This document shows positions 9,177 through 18,527 of a stretch of 64,000 nucleotides of DNA, one piece after another. Location of the stretch: assembly GCF_902825325.1 (NCBI RefSeq), contig NZ_CADEAR010000002.1, positions 124,001-188,000 on the forward strand. Direction: 5' to 3'. The position numbers and the translations under genes are program-made. The stretch comes from Brucella tritici (GTDB lineage Bacteria; Pseudomonadota; Alphaproteobacteria; Rhizobiales; Rhizobiaceae). The notes under the pieces were generated by a model. It was not told the DNA's origin. It was given only the letters and a program-made list of their open reading frames with translations, and searched no databases. Numbering within the stretch: position 1 is the first letter of the stretch; every line of letters begins with the position of its first letter.

Positions 9177-9277
9177 GTGGGAGGCTGGCACGATGACCCG
9201 TGCCGTGGCTCGTTAGGGCTGCTTCCTTCCGGACCTGACCCGGTTGGCGAGTGGCTCGTCCACCACCAACCTCCCAC
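9177..9277 (-). ncRNA. ffs: Signal recognition particle RNA, small bacterial (4.5S) type
   Basis: About 101 bases. On the minus strand the universally conserved SRP core is present: GGGTCAGGTCCGGAAGGAAG followed by CAGCC, which forms the Ffh-binding asymmetric loop and GGAA tetraloop. The ends pair as GTGGGAGGTTGG with CCAGCCTCCCAC, giving the long rod. A possible promoter upstream has TTGCTT and GATATG 17 bases apart, ending four bases before the RNA. The RNA guides the Ffh-FtsY pathway for membrane-protein targeting. Exact ends are inferred from the terminal helix. It lies 118 bases upstream of dnaX on the same strand. Confidence 0.92.
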
Positions 9278-9367
9278 GCTGCATATCGTCAATTGTGAAG
9301 CAAAAAGCAAGGTGGGCGCCACGCAAAAAGCAAGCGCGGGACGAAAAAAACTGGTAAATGTCGGCCT

Positions 9368-9772
9368 ATGGAACAGTTCGAACTCGATAAACGGCTTCAA
9401 GCCGACACTTTTTCTGTCGCCAAGCTCGGCCTATGCGAGCTTCGGCTGATGAACGACCGGCGCTGGCCATGGCTGATCCTGGTGCCGCGCCGTCCCGGCC
9501 TTGCTGAAATCCACGATATGACCCCGCTCGACCAGACCATGCTGACCTTCGAGACCGGTATCGTTGCGCAGGCGCTCAAGGCCGTGACGGGCTGTGAGAA
9601 GATCAATACGGGTGTGCTCGGCAATATCGTTCGGCAGCTGCATCTGCATGTCATCGCCCGCAACGAGGGCGATGCAGGCTGGCCCGGCCCGGTCTGGGGC
9701 TTCGGAACCCGCGAGACCTATGACGAAAAAGATGCCCACCAACTGATCGCCGACATTCGCACGGCGCTTTAG
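9368..9772 (+). CDS. HIT (histidine triad) family protein
   Basis: 134 residues. HIT proteins are nucleotide hydrolases or transferases acting on alpha phosphates. The triad motif is QLHLHVIARN near residue 98, slightly degenerate from HxHxHxx because the first position is Gln. The preceding NTGVLGNIVRQLHLH stretch is typical of the alphaproteobacterial HIT subgroup. The N-terminal half (WPWLILVPRRPGLAEIHDM) matches the same subgroup. Substrate unknown. It is followed by a dispersed palindromic repeat and then by nudC, another nucleotide-metabolising enzyme. Confidence 0.88.
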   Translation: MEQFELDKRLQADTFSVAKLGLCELRLMNDRRWPWLILVPRRPGLAEIHDMTPLDQTMLTFETGIVAQALKAVTGCEKINTGVLGNIVRQLHLHVIARNEGDAGWPGPVWGFGTRETYDEKDAHQLIADIRTAL

Positions 9773-9784
9773 TTTATTTTCACA

Positions 9785-9829
9785 CGCATCTTTTCCGAAA
9801 ACCGTTTCACACTTTTCGGGATGCGCTTT
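9785..9829. repeat. Dispersed intergenic palindrome, copy 1
   Basis: A 45-bp element identical to the one at 31177-31221. Its ends CGCATCTTTTCCGAAAA and TTTTCGGGATGCG pair to form an imperfect hairpin around CCGTTTCACAC. It begins about 10 bases after the HIT gene stop codon. Confidence 0.85.
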
Positions 9830-9855
9830 AATCCCCCAACAATTCCGAGATCGAT

Positions 9856-10797
9856 ATGACTTTCCGTCTCTATGACCTGCCGGAAATCGAACCGAGCCGA
9901 TCTGTCGGATTTTCCGGCAACCGGATCGACCGCCAATCCGAAAAGCGACAGGATGATTCTGCCTTTACGGCTCTGGAACTTCCCGAAACGCGAATCATGC
10001 TGCTGGGCGGCAACAGGCTTCTTCTCGACTATACCGATGAAAAAGCGCCGCGCGCCTTGTTTCGCCTTGGTGAGGCGAAGGAGTTTGCGCCCGATCTCAA
10101 TGAACCCGTTCTGCTCGGACTTCAGGACGGCGTGCCGCTTGTCGCGTTGACGACACCGCTCGACCCCGAGACGATGGAAGCCCCTTTCCGCCTGCAGGAT
10201 TATCGCAGCATCTATACGGAAGGGCTGGTATCCGCCGACCTGCTCGGCGCGCTGGCGCAAGCCGCAGCGCTGACCGCATGGCATGCCAATCACCGTTTCT
10301 GTGGACGTTGTGGCACGAAAACCGACATGCGTGCCGGCGGTGCCAAGCGGCAATGCCCGAACTGCGGTGCCGAACATTTCCCGCGAACCGATCCGGTGGC
10401 GATCATGCTGCCGGTGCGTGGCGAAAAATGCATTCTGGCCCGCAGCCCGCATTTCGCGCCCGGCTCCTATTCCTGTCTCGCAGGCTTCATCGAGCATGGC
10501 GAAACGATCGAGGCTGCCGTGCGCCGCGAAAGCTTTGAGGAAATGAAACTGGCAATCGGTCGCGTCGCCTATCATGCGAGCCAGCCCTGGCCGTTTCCCT
10601 ATTCGCTGATGATCGGCTGTCATGCCGAGGTTTTGAGCGACGACTTCACTATCGACCGCTCGGAGCTGGAAGACGGTCGCTGGTTCTCAAAGGCCGAAGT
10701 GCGGACAATGCTGGAAGGCACACATGAAAATGGGTTGCGGGTGCCGCCATCCGGTGCCATCGCAACCCATCTGATAAAGGCCTGGGCGGAAAACTGA
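9856..10797 (+). CDS. nudC: NAD(+) diphosphatase (NADH pyrophosphatase) NudC
   Basis: 313 residues. NudC hydrolyses NAD(H) to NMN(H) and AMP and can remove NAD caps from RNA. A four-cysteine zinc ribbon (CGRCGTKTDM and CPNCGAEHFPR) is followed by a complete Nudix box, GFIEHGETIEAAVRRESFEE, and by SQPWPFPYSLM, the motif that separates NADH pyrophosphatases from other Nudix enzymes. All expected metal-binding Glu residues are present. It is convergent with pheA, with 21 bases between them. Confidence 0.96.
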   Translation: MTFRLYDLPEIEPSRSVGFSGNRIDRQSEKRQDDSAFTALELPETRIMLLGGNRLLLDYTDEKAPRALFRLGEAKEFAPDLNEPVLLGLQDGVPLVALTTPLDPETMEAPFRLQDYRSIYTEGLVSADLLGALAQAAALTAWHANHRFCGRCGTKTDMRAGGAKRQCPNCGAEHFPRTDPVAIMLPVRGEKCILARSPHFAPGSYSCLAGFIEHGETIEAAVRRESFEEMKLAIGRVAYHASQPWPFPYSLMIGCHAEVLSDDFTIDRSELEDGRWFSKAEVRTMLEGTHENGLRVPPSGAIATHLIKAWAEN

Positions 10798-10818
10798 TTC
10801 CGCCCGATATTCTCTAAA

Positions 10819-11682
10819 TTACTCTGCAGCGAGCAACTGCGTGCCGCGAATATCGCTGCCCTGATAAACGCCGAGAATGCGCACTTCCTTGGTGAAGAAG
10901 CGCAGTTCTTCCAGCGCGAGCTGGAGATTGTGGTCCTCCGGATGTCCTTCGACATCGGCATAGAACTGCGTGGCGATGAAACGCCCGCCGATCTGATAGC
11001 TTTCGAGCTTCGTCATGTTGATGCCATTGGTGGCAAAGCCGCCCAGCGCCTTGTAGAGCGCAGCCGGGACGTTGCGCACGCGGAAGACAAAAGTCGTCAC
11101 GATGCGTTCGCCATTTTCGGGACGCGGCGCCCACTGCTTGCTCTTGGACAGAACAACGAAGCGAGTCACATTGTCTTCCGCATCCTCGACATTTTCTTCC
11201 AGAATATCGAGACCATAGAGCTCGGCAGCAAGGCTTGGCGCCAATGCCGCCATGGAGCGATCCTTCATATCGGCGACGAGACGGGCGGCTCCCGCCGTAT
11301 CACTCGCGATGACGCCCTTCCAGCCGTTCTGGCGAATGACGTTGCGGCACTGGCCGAGTGCATGGACATGGCTGTGAACGGTCTTGATTTCTTCGCGCTT
11401 GACGCCCGGAAGCACCATCAGCTGGAAATGGATCGGCAAGAAATATTCGCCAATGATGTGCATGTCGGCGAGCGGCAGCAGATAATGAATATCGGCGACG
11501 CGACCGGCCAGCGTGTTCTCGATCGGGATCATGGCGAGATCGGCAGCGCCAGTTTCAACCGCGTTGAAGGCATCCTCAAAAGTCGGGCACGGCAAAGGCT
11601 CCATATCGGGAAACATGTTGCGGCACGCCGTATCGGAATTTGCGCCCGCTTCACCCTGAAAGGAAATCCTGTTGGTTTTCAT
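10819..11682 (-). CDS. pheA: Prephenate dehydratase
   Basis: 287 residues, the monofunctional form with no chorismate mutase domain. It converts prephenate to phenylpyruvate in phenylalanine synthesis. The catalytic domain starts at ISFQGEAGANSDTAC, with MIPIENTLAGRVADIHYLL and the TRF motif in NVTRFVVLS. A C-terminal ACT domain (residues about 195-280) with KLESYQIGG, the equivalent of the ESRP motif, should give feedback inhibition by phenylalanine. It lies upstream-to-downstream after kdsB on the same strand but 140 bases away with a hairpin between, so probably a separate unit. Confidence 0.96.
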   Translation of the reverse strand: MKTNRISFQGEAGANSDTACRNMFPDMEPLPCPTFEDAFNAVETGAADLAMIPIENTLAGRVADIHYLLPLADMHIIGEYFLPIHFQLMVLPGVKREEIKTVHSHVHALGQCRNVIRQNGWKGVIASDTAGAARLVADMKDRSMAALAPSLAAELYGLDILEENVEDAEDNVTRFVVLSKSKQWAPRPENGERIVTTFVFRVRNVPAALYKALGGFATNGINMTKLESYQIGGRFIATQFYADVEGHPEDHNLQLALEELRFFTKEVRILGVYQGSDIRGTQLLAAE

Positions 11683-11786
11683 CGTACCATGCTTTCTTAA
11701 ATGCCACTCATTGTGGCCGTTATACCAGGGCGCTGGGATGCTAACGCATCACGCCCTGAAAATGCTCAATCGCCGCACAGGCTTAA

Positions 11787-11820
11787 CCAAAACTCGATGA
11801 GTCAACTCATCGAGTTTTGG
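11787..11820 (-). terminator. Perfect 15-bp hairpin directly after kdsB
   Basis: CCAAAACTCGATGAG (11787-11801) and CTCATCGAGTTTTGG (11806-11820) form a perfect stem with a four-base loop, two bases after the kdsB stop codon. It is in terminator position but is AT-rich and lacks a true T tail outside the stem, so termination is only likely, not sure. Confidence 0.6.
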
Positions 11821-11822
11821 TA

Positions 11823-12575
11823 TTAGATACCCTGTGCTACAAGACGACGGGCCCGGTCAAGATCGGCCTGCGTGTCGACGCCGAGCGGCACCGTTCTCAC
11901 AAGTTCCACATCGATGCGCATTCCGGCTTCGAGCGCCCGCAACTGTTCGAGTTTTTCGCGCTTTTCCAACGGTGACTGACCGAGCTTGACGAAGTGTTCA
12001 AGTGCTGCGCGGCGATAGGCGTAAAGGCCGATATGGTGATAAAGCGGGCCTTCGCCATAGGGCGCAGTTGCACGGGTGAAATAAAGCGCGCGCAAGCGGC
12101 TGTTACCGGCAAGCGGGGAACCGACGATCTTTACCACGCTCGGATTGGTCTTTTCCGATTCCTCCTCGATTTCGACGCCAAGCGTCGCAATGTCGGCGGG
12201 TCCGTCTTCGAGCGGCAGAAGCGCGCGGCGGATAATATCGGGATCGATGGTCGGCAGATCGCCCTGAACATTCACGACGGCATCAAACTCGCCCGCCGGA
12301 TCGACTTTCATCGATGCTTCATAGATGCGGTCGGAGCCGGATTCATGATCCTCACGCGTCATGATGGCTTCGTGGCCATGCGCGGTAACAACTGAGAAAA
12401 TCTCTTCGCTGTCGGTTGCGACCACGGTCCGGCCCAGCTTTGCAGCCGCTGCACGATCGGCCACATGAACGATCATCGGCTTGCCGCAAATATCGGCGAG
12501 CGGCTTGTTTGGCAGCCGCGTAGACGCCATGCGCGCCGGGATAAGAGTGAGTGTCTTTAATGTCTGAAGCATCAT
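11823..12575 (-). CDS. kdsB: 3-deoxy-manno-octulosonate cytidylyltransferase (CMP-KDO synthetase)
   Basis: 250 residues. It activates KDO with CTP for lipopolysaccharide core synthesis in the cytosol. The nucleotide-binding start [19 protein letters not shown] is diagnostic, with [25 protein letters not shown] and [13 protein letters not shown] following in the family order. [10 protein letters not shown] and the [10 protein letters not shown] segment near the C-terminus also match. Two ATG codons are adjacent at the start (12575 and 12572); AAGAGGCG lies just before them. Confidence 0.96.
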   Translation of the reverse strand: MMLQTLKTLTLIPARMASTRLPNKPLADICGKPMIVHVADRAAAAKLGRTVVATDSEEIFSVVTAHGHEAIMTREDHESGSDRIYEASMKVDPAGEFDAVVNVQGDLPTIDPDIIRRALLPLEDGPADIATLGVEIEEESEKTNPSVVKIVGSPLAGNSRLRALYFTRATAPYGEGPLYHHIGLYAYRRAALEHFVKLGQSPLEKREKLEQLRALEAGMRIDVELVRTVPLGVDTQADLDRARRLVAQGI

Positions 12576-12817
12576 CGCCTCTTGAGATCGATAGGTCGCG
12601 GACGTCTTGTAACCCGCTTTGCCAATGCTGGAAATGCATCAAAAGTGTCAAAAAGTCACGGGTCTAGTCACCCTTATAGGTGTTGCATCGCCCTGGTAAA
12701 AGACCTAGTTTCCGCCCGATGCCGGGGAGAGAATTGCGACCTTTATTAAAGGTTTGCATGCCGGCTAGGAGAGCGTTCTCGGGGAGAGCGTTTTGGTAGA
12801 GGGAGCGCTGACCGGCG

Positions 12818-13492
12818 ATGAATTCAACCCGGACTAACAAGTTTATCATGGCTTTTCTGGCAACGGTGTTCGTTGTCATGACGACAGGCATCCTGTCCGA
12901 TTCGCTGTTTCACTCGCCTGCGCCTGAAAAGCCGGGCTTTGCCATCGAAGCGGCGGAAGCCTCGACCGGTGAAGGGGGCGCTGCGCCGGCCAAGGAAGAA
13001 GTTTCCATTGCGACGTTGCTGCAGTCTGCCGATCCGGCACGCGGTGAAACCGTCTTCAAGCGTTGCGCTGCATGCCATACCGGTGAAAAGGGTGGCGCCA
13101 ACAAGGTTGGTCCGCATCTGTGGGATGTCGTGAACCGTCCGGCTGCCTCCGTTGAAGGTTTCGGCTATTCGGCTGCCATGAAGGAATTCGGTGCTGGCGG
13201 CAACAAGTGGGATTTTGAACATCTCAACAAGTTCCTGACCTCGCCGAAAGGCTTCATCAAGGGTACGGCCATGGGCTTTGCCGGCGACAAGAAGGACAAT
13301 GAACGCGCCGATCTGATCGCTTATCTGCGTACGCTGTCCGACAATCCGGCTCCACTGCCGACCGCTGATGCGGCACCTGCTGAAGGTGGCGATGCAAAGC
13401 CTGCCGAAGGCGAAAAGCCCGCAGAAGGCGCACCGTCAAGCGCACCGGCTGGCGGCGAACAGAAGCCTGCGGAACCGGCACCCGCTAATTAA
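12818..13492 (+). CDS. Membrane-anchored cytochrome c (CycM-like)
   Basis: 224 residues. A single N-terminal transmembrane segment (residues 10-28) anchors a periplasmic class I cytochrome c. The haem site is CAACH, with the axial Met most likely in KGTAMGFAG. The domain is of the mitochondrial-like cytochrome c type ([34 protein letters not shown]). Such anchored cytochromes carry electrons from the bc1 complex to terminal oxidases in rhizobia. The last 45 residues are a low-complexity Ala, Pro, Glu, Lys tail with repeated KPAEG units. A strong terminator follows. The gene symbol is not assigned because several cytochromes fit this type. Confidence 0.9.
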   Translation: MNSTRTNKFIMAFLATVFVVMTTGILSDSLFHSPAPEKPGFAIEAAEASTGEGGAAPAKEEVSIATLLQSADPARGETVFKRCAACHTGEKGGANKVGPHLWDVVNRPAASVEGFGYSAAMKEFGAGGNKWDFEHLNKFLTSPKGFIKGTAMGFAGDKKDNERADLIAYLRTLSDNPAPLPTADAAPAEGGDAKPAEGEKPAEGAPSSAPAGGEQKPAEPAPAN

Positions 13493-13515
13493 GCCGACAA
13501 GATAGAAACACGATC

Positions 13516-13541
13516 AAAGCCCGGTTCTCCGGGCTTTTTTC
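13516..13541 (+). terminator. Rho-independent terminator of the cytochrome c gene
   Basis: AAAGCCCGG, loop TTCT, CCGGGCTTTTTT, 23 bases after the stop codon. Confidence 0.9.
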
Positions 13542-13639
13542 TTGCCGGCGTCAAATTTCTTGCCCCAATGCCTTTCTTCCTCCGCAAAAACCCATAAGAC
13601 TTCATCCCAATATATCCGAAACAGGAACGGAGAGGCTGG

Positions 13640-15508
13640 ATGAGAGCTTTTTGGGCGGGTGCGTTCGCAGTGGCCATGCTTGCGAGCACGGTTTCAATGG
13701 GGCGCACAAATGACGCGCAACCCCAATGGCGATATTCCTCCAGCCTGCTTGGCGAGCCCAAATATCCAGCCGATTTCAAACATTATGACTATGTGAACCC
13801 CGATGCGCCGAAAGGCGGCACGCTGAACATGGTCGCCGTCGGCACCTTCGACAGTCTCAATCCATTCGTGGTGCAGGGCGTTCCTGCCGCTGGCCTGTCC
13901 GACTTCGGCGGTGGGATGCTCTACGACACGCTGATGACGGATTCGGTCGATCAGCCCTCCACCCAATATCCTGTGATCGCCGAGGCCCTGCAATATCCTG
14001 ACGATTTCTCCTGGGTGAAATTCAAGCTCAATCCCAAAGCGAAATGGCATGACGGCCAACCGATCACCGTCGATGACGTGATCTGGTCATTTGACGTGCT
14101 GAAGAAGCAGTCGCCGATGTACAACAAATACTATGGCGACGTGGAGAAGGCGGAAAAGACTGGCGAACATGAGGTGAAATTCACCTTTAGCCAAAAGGGC
14201 AACCGCGAACTGCCGCAGATTCTGGGGCAGCTTGCCGTTCTTCCCAAGCACTGGTGGGAAGGCAAGGATGCACAGGGCAGGCAGCGCGACATCACCCGCC
14301 CGACGCTTGAAATCCCGCTCGGCTCTGCCGCCTACAAGATCGACAGCATGACGCCCGGACGCTCCATCACCTGGGCGCGCGTCGATGACTATTGGGGCAA
14401 GGATCTGGGCGTCAATGTCGGGCGCAACAACTTCGACCGCATCGCTTACGAATATTATTTCAATGAGGATGCGACCTGGGAAGCCTTCAAGAAAGGCGGA
14501 CAGTACGATTACCGTAACGAGAATCGCGCCCAGCGCTGGGCCGAACAGTATAATTTCCCGGCCGTGCAGCGTGGCGATGTCGTAAAGGCCTCGTTCCCCT
14601 ATCACGCCGTCGGACGTATGCAGGGCTATTTTCTGAACACGCGCCGCGACAAGTTCAAGGATCCGAAAGTGCGTCAGGCACTGACTTACGCCTTCGACTT
14701 CGAATCGATGAATCGCCTACTGTTCTTCAACCAGTACAAGCGCATCAACAGCTATTTCGCAGGCAATGAACTGGAACTGAGCGGCCCACCGACACCAGCG
14801 GAACAGGCGATACTCGAAACGGTGAAGTATGCGCTTCCTGCCGACGCATTGACCAAGGAATTCAAGCTGCCGGTCTATGACACGCCGCAGGCCACCCGCG
14901 AAAACCTGCGTACTTCGCTGAAACTCTTCTCGGAAGCAGGCTGGACATTGCAGGGCAACAAGCTGGTCGATGCCAAGGGCAATCCGTTCACCATCGAATT
15001 TCTCGGCAAGGACCCGACGGACGAGCGCATTTACAATCCATTCGCCGCAAGCCTGCGCAAGATCGGCATCAATGCAACTGTACGCATCGTTGATGCGGCG
15101 CAGTATCAGGCCCGTGTCAACGATTTCGACTATGATGTGGTGACCTCCATCATTCAGCAAAGCAGTTCGCCCGGCAATGAGCAGCGTGACATGTGGGGCT
15201 CCAAAGCCGCCGATTTCAAAGGCAGTCGCAACTATGCCGGTATCAAGAACCCGGCCATCGACAAGCTGATCGACCGTGTGATTTATGCCAAGGACCGGGA
15301 CGAGCTTGTCGCCTCGACCCACGCGCTCGATCGGGCTTTGTTGTGGAACTACTACGTCATCCCGCAATGGTATGATGACAAAATCAACGTGGCTTACTGG
15401 AATAAATTTGGAATGCCTGAAAAGCAGCCCGATTACAGTGGCATTGACCCGTTCTCCTGGTGGATAGACCCTGCGAAGGAAGCCAAGCTCAAGACCGGCA
15501 GTGAATGA
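13640..15508 (+). CDS. yejA: Peptide ABC transporter substrate-binding protein YejA, first paralogue
   Basis: 622 residues, a family 5 (SBP_bac_5) extracellular solute-binding protein of the YejA type. A Sec signal peptide occupies the first 25 residues. KHYDYVNPDAPKGGTLNMVA, the SDFGGGMLYDTL segment and LGSAAYKIDSMTPGRSITW are typical of YejA. A good ribosome binding site (GGAGAGG) precedes the ATG. It heads an operon with a second yejA, yejB, yejE and yejF. In enterobacteria YejABEF imports microcin C and peptides; in Brucella and Sinorhizobium it affects resistance or sensitivity to antimicrobial peptides. Confidence 0.93.
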   Translation: MRAFWAGAFAVAMLASTVSMGRTNDAQPQWRYSSSLLGEPKYPADFKHYDYVNPDAPKGGTLNMVAVGTFDSLNPFVVQGVPAAGLSDFGGGMLYDTLMTDSVDQPSTQYPVIAEALQYPDDFSWVKFKLNPKAKWHDGQPITVDDVIWSFDVLKKQSPMYNKYYGDVEKAEKTGEHEVKFTFSQKGNRELPQILGQLAVLPKHWWEGKDAQGRQRDITRPTLEIPLGSAAYKIDSMTPGRSITWARVDDYWGKDLGVNVGRNNFDRIAYEYYFNEDATWEAFKKGGQYDYRNENRAQRWAEQYNFPAVQRGDVVKASFPYHAVGRMQGYFLNTRRDKFKDPKVRQALTYAFDFESMNRLLFFNQYKRINSYFAGNELELSGPPTPAEQAILETVKYALPADALTKEFKLPVYDTPQATRENLRTSLKLFSEAGWTLQGNKLVDAKGNPFTIEFLGKDPTDERIYNPFAASLRKIGINATVRIVDAAQYQARVNDFDYDVVTSIIQQSSSPGNEQRDMWGSKAADFKGSRNYAGIKNPAIDKLIDRVIYAKDRDELVASTHALDRALLWNYYVIPQWYDDKINVAYWNKFGMPEKQPDYSGIDPFSWWIDPAKEAKLKTGSE

Positions 15509-15521
15509 GGGCCGGACGACA

Positions 15522-17396
15522 ATGACGATCCTTCGCATGAATCGCCGCCATTTTCTGGGGCTTTCGGGAACTGCAGCCATTGCGGCCCTCCTGCCGCCAA
15601 GGGCCTTTGCCGACATACCGACGGGCAAGGCACTGCACGGACTTTCGGCTTTCGGTGACCTGAAATACGGTCCCGATTTTCCGCATTTCGACTATGCCAG
15701 CCCCGAAGCACCGAAGGGCGGCACGTTCAATTTCGCGCCGTCGAGCTGGGTCTGGAACCAGAATACCGATACGTTCAACACGCTGAATACCTTCACCTTC
15801 AAGGGTGATGCGCCGCCGCGCATGGAACTGACATTCGATACGCTGATGGCTTCGGCGCTGGATGAGCCCGATTCTGTCTATGGCCTGATCGCGGAAAATG
15901 CGACGCTTTCGAAAGACCGCCGCAGCTGCACCTTCAAGCTTCGCAAGGAAGCGCGCTTTCACGACGGCTCGCCGATCGAGGCGAAAGACGTGCTGTTCAC
16001 CTATACAACCATCAAGCAGAAGGGCCATCCGATCCTGCGCCAGTCGCTGGCTGGAGTGGAAAAGGTGGAGGCAACCGGCAGACGAGAAGTGCGCATGCGC
16101 TTCGTCGAAGGGCGCGGGCCGAACGCCATTCTCGATGCCGTTACCGTGCCGATCCTGTCGGAAAGCTGGTTCAAGAACCGCGATTTCGAAGCGACAACCA
16201 TGCAGCCGGTGCTCGGCTCCGGCGCTTACAAGGTCGGGAACTTCGCCGCCGGTCAGTTCATCGAATATGACCGCGTCGAGGATTATTGGGCGAAAGACCT
16301 TCCGACACAGAAGGGCTTCAACCATTTCGACCGCATTCGTATCGAGTTTTTCCGTGACCGCCAGCCGCAATTCGAAGCCTTCAAGAAAGGCAGTATCGAT
16401 TACCGCGAGGAGAGCGTCTCCAAAAACTGGGCGACGGGCTATGATTTCCCGGCCACACAGCAGGGAAAGGTCATCAAGCGCACCTTTCCGCGAGAAAAGC
16501 GCCCGCTGATGCAGGCATGGGCGCTGAACCAGCGCCGCGAACGGTTCCGCGATCCGCGCGTGCGTGAAGCAATTGCGCTCTGCTTCGACTTCGAATGGAC
16601 CAACGAGCATCTTTTCTACAAAGTTTATGCCCGCTCGCAATCCTGCTTCAACGGATCAGATTTTCAGGCAAGCGGCCTGCCGACACCTGATGAGCTGAAA
16701 GTCCTTGAACGCTATCGCGGCAAGCTTCCGGACGCTGTCTTCAGCGAGGCTATACTCATGCCTGTATCGGATGGGACTGGCCGCGACCGAGCGCAGTTTG
16801 CGCAGGCCATCAAACTGCTGGAGGCGGTCGGTTTCGAACGCAAGAACGGCCAGTTCCACGACAAGGACGGATCGAAGTTCACGCTGGAGATTCTGAGTAA
16901 CTCCGAAGGCTTCACCCGTGTCTATAATCCGTTCATTCAGAAATTGCGGGCCATTGGCATTGATGCGAGCCAGCGTCTGGTGGATGCAAGCCAGTATCAG
17001 GCGCGAATGCAGGATTTCCAGTTCGACATGGTGGGTATAGCGCTGCAGTTCAGCCCCACGCCGACACAGGAATCGCTTGCCGGCATGTTCGGCTCCGAAT
17101 CGGCCAAGGTGCCGGGCAGCTACAATCTTCCTGGCACGGAAGATCCGTTGATCGATGCGCTGATTGCGGATATCGGCAAGGTTTCGAGCCGTGAAGAACT
17201 CGTCGCCACGATGCGGGCGCTTGATCGGTACTTGCGTATCCGTCGCGACTGGATTCCAAATTGGACGACAGCGAATCATCTCGCGGCCTATTGGGACCGG
17301 TTCGGCTTCAAGGAGCCCAAGCCCGATTACGGCTTTCCTGTCGAGACGCTGTGGTGGATAGATAATGAAAAGGCACAAGCTGTTGGCAAGCCATAA
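15522..17396 (+). CDS. yejA: Peptide ABC transporter substrate-binding protein YejA, second paralogue (Tat signal)
   Basis: 624 residues from the ATG at 15522; an earlier ATG at 15501 overlaps the first yejA but has no ribosome binding site. It is a paralogue of the preceding gene, with the same framework (HFDYASPEAPKGGTFNFAPS, LGSGAYKVGNFAAGQFIEYD, YNPFIQKLRAIGIDA). Unlike the first, its signal peptide carries a twin-arginine motif (MNRRHFLGLSG) and ends at AFA, so it may be exported folded. Two adjacent binding proteins feeding one permease suggests a broader peptide range. Specificity cannot be read from sequence. Confidence 0.92.
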   Translation: MTILRMNRRHFLGLSGTAAIAALLPPRAFADIPTGKALHGLSAFGDLKYGPDFPHFDYASPEAPKGGTFNFAPSSWVWNQNTDTFNTLNTFTFKGDAPPRMELTFDTLMASALDEPDSVYGLIAENATLSKDRRSCTFKLRKEARFHDGSPIEAKDVLFTYTTIKQKGHPILRQSLAGVEKVEATGRREVRMRFVEGRGPNAILDAVTVPILSESWFKNRDFEATTMQPVLGSGAYKVGNFAAGQFIEYDRVEDYWAKDLPTQKGFNHFDRIRIEFFRDRQPQFEAFKKGSIDYREESVSKNWATGYDFPATQQGKVIKRTFPREKRPLMQAWALNQRRERFRDPRVREAIALCFDFEWTNEHLFYKVYARSQSCFNGSDFQASGLPTPDELKVLERYRGKLPDAVFSEAILMPVSDGTGRDRAQFAQAIKLLEAVGFERKNGQFHDKDGSKFTLEILSNSEGFTRVYNPFIQKLRAIGIDASQRLVDASQYQARMQDFQFDMVGIALQFSPTPTQESLAGMFGSESAKVPGSYNLPGTEDPLIDALIADIGKVSSREELVATMRALDRYLRIRRDWIPNWTTANHLAAYWDRFGFKEPKPDYGFPVETLWWIDNEKAQAVGKP

Positions 17397-17429
17397 GACA
17401 AACCTGAACCTGCGGAGAAAACCGAGCTG

Positions 17430-18527
17430 ATGGGCGCTTACATTCTCCGCCGTCTGCTTCTGATGATCCCGACGATTTTCGGCATCATGGCTATTTCCTT
17501 CGCTGTGGTTCAGTTCGCTCCCGGTGGTCCAGTCGAGCGCGTGATCGCGCAGCTTTCCGGCCAAGGCGGCGATGCTCTCGACCGCCTTTCGGGCGGTGGT
17601 GGTGATTTCGGGCAAAGTGCCGTCGACAGCGGCTCGATCAATTCCAAATATCGCGGCGCGCAAGGGTTGGACCCGCAATTCATCGCCGATCTGGAAAAGC
17701 AGTTCGGCTTCGACAAGCCACCGCTGGAACGATTCGGCCAAATGCTGTGGAACTATCTGCGTTTCGATTTCGGACGCAGCTACTTCCGCGATATCAGCGT
17801 GATCGACCTCATCAAGGAAAAGATGCCGGTTTCGATTTCGCTCGGCCTGTGGCTGACTTTTCTGTCCTACATGATCTCTATACCGCTCGGCATTCGCAAG
17901 GCTATCAAGGACGGTTCGCGCTTCGACACCTGGACCAGCGCCGTCATCATCGTCGGTTACGCCATTCCAAGCTTCCTGTTCGCGATTCTGCTGATCGTGC
18001 TGTTTGCAGGCGGCTCGTTCTTCGACTGGTTCCCGCTGCGCGGCCTCACCTCACCCGATTTCGCGCAAATGTCGTTCTGGGGCAAGATCGGCGACTATCT
18101 GTGGCATATGGTGCTGCCGGTAACCGCACTCGTGCTCTCCGCCTTTGCCACCACGACGCTTCTCACCAAGAATTCGTTTCTGGAAGAAATCCGCAAGCAA
18201 TATGTGACCACGGCCCGCGCCAAGGGGCTGACCGAGAATCAGGTTCTCTATCGTCACGTCTTCCGCAATGCGATGCTGATCGTGATTGCCGGATTTCCGG
18301 GCGCCTTCATATCGGCCTTCTTCACCGGTTCGCTTCTGATCGAGACCATCTTCTCGCTCGACGGGCTTGGCCTGTTGGGCTACCAGTCGGTCATCAACCG
18401 CGATTATCCGGTGGTCTTCGCCAATCTCTTCATCTTCTCGCTGATCGGCCTTCTGGTCGGCCTCCTGTCCGACCTCACCTATACGTGGATCGATCCGCGT
18501 ATCGACTTTGACCGGAGGGACGTGTGA
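17430..18527 (+). CDS. yejB: Peptide ABC transporter permease YejB
   Basis: 365 residues, an inner-membrane permease of the DppB/OppB class. The N-terminal segment [20 protein letters not shown] is typical, and about six transmembrane helices follow. The EAA loop that docks to the ATPase is [20 protein letters not shown] near residue 265. The long periplasmic region after the first helix (residues 40-110), rich in Gly and Asp, is characteristic of YejB. It overlaps yejE by four bases (ATGA), so translation is coupled. Confidence 0.95.
   Translation: MGAYILRRLLLMIPTIFGIMAISFAVVQFAPGGPVERVIAQLSGQGGDALDRLSGGGGDFGQSAVDSGSINSKYRGAQGLDPQFIADLEKQFGFDKPPLERFGQMLWNYLRFDFGRSYFRDISVIDLIKEKMPVSISLGLWLTFLSYMISIPLGIRKAIKDGSRFDTWTSAVIIVGYAIPSFLFAILLIVLFAGGSFFDWFPLRGLTSPDFAQMSFWGKIGDYLWHMVLPVTALVLSAFATTTLLTKNSFLEEIRKQYVTTARAKGLTENQVLYRHVFRNAMLIVIAGFPGAFISAFFTGSLLIETIFSLDGLGLLGYQSVINRDYPVVFANLFIFSLIGLLVGLLSDLTYTWIDPRIDFDRRDV

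Noticed and set aside
15489-16640. 383-codon open frame antisense to the second yejA
   Set aside because: Shadow of a well-supported gene; no independent coding evidence.
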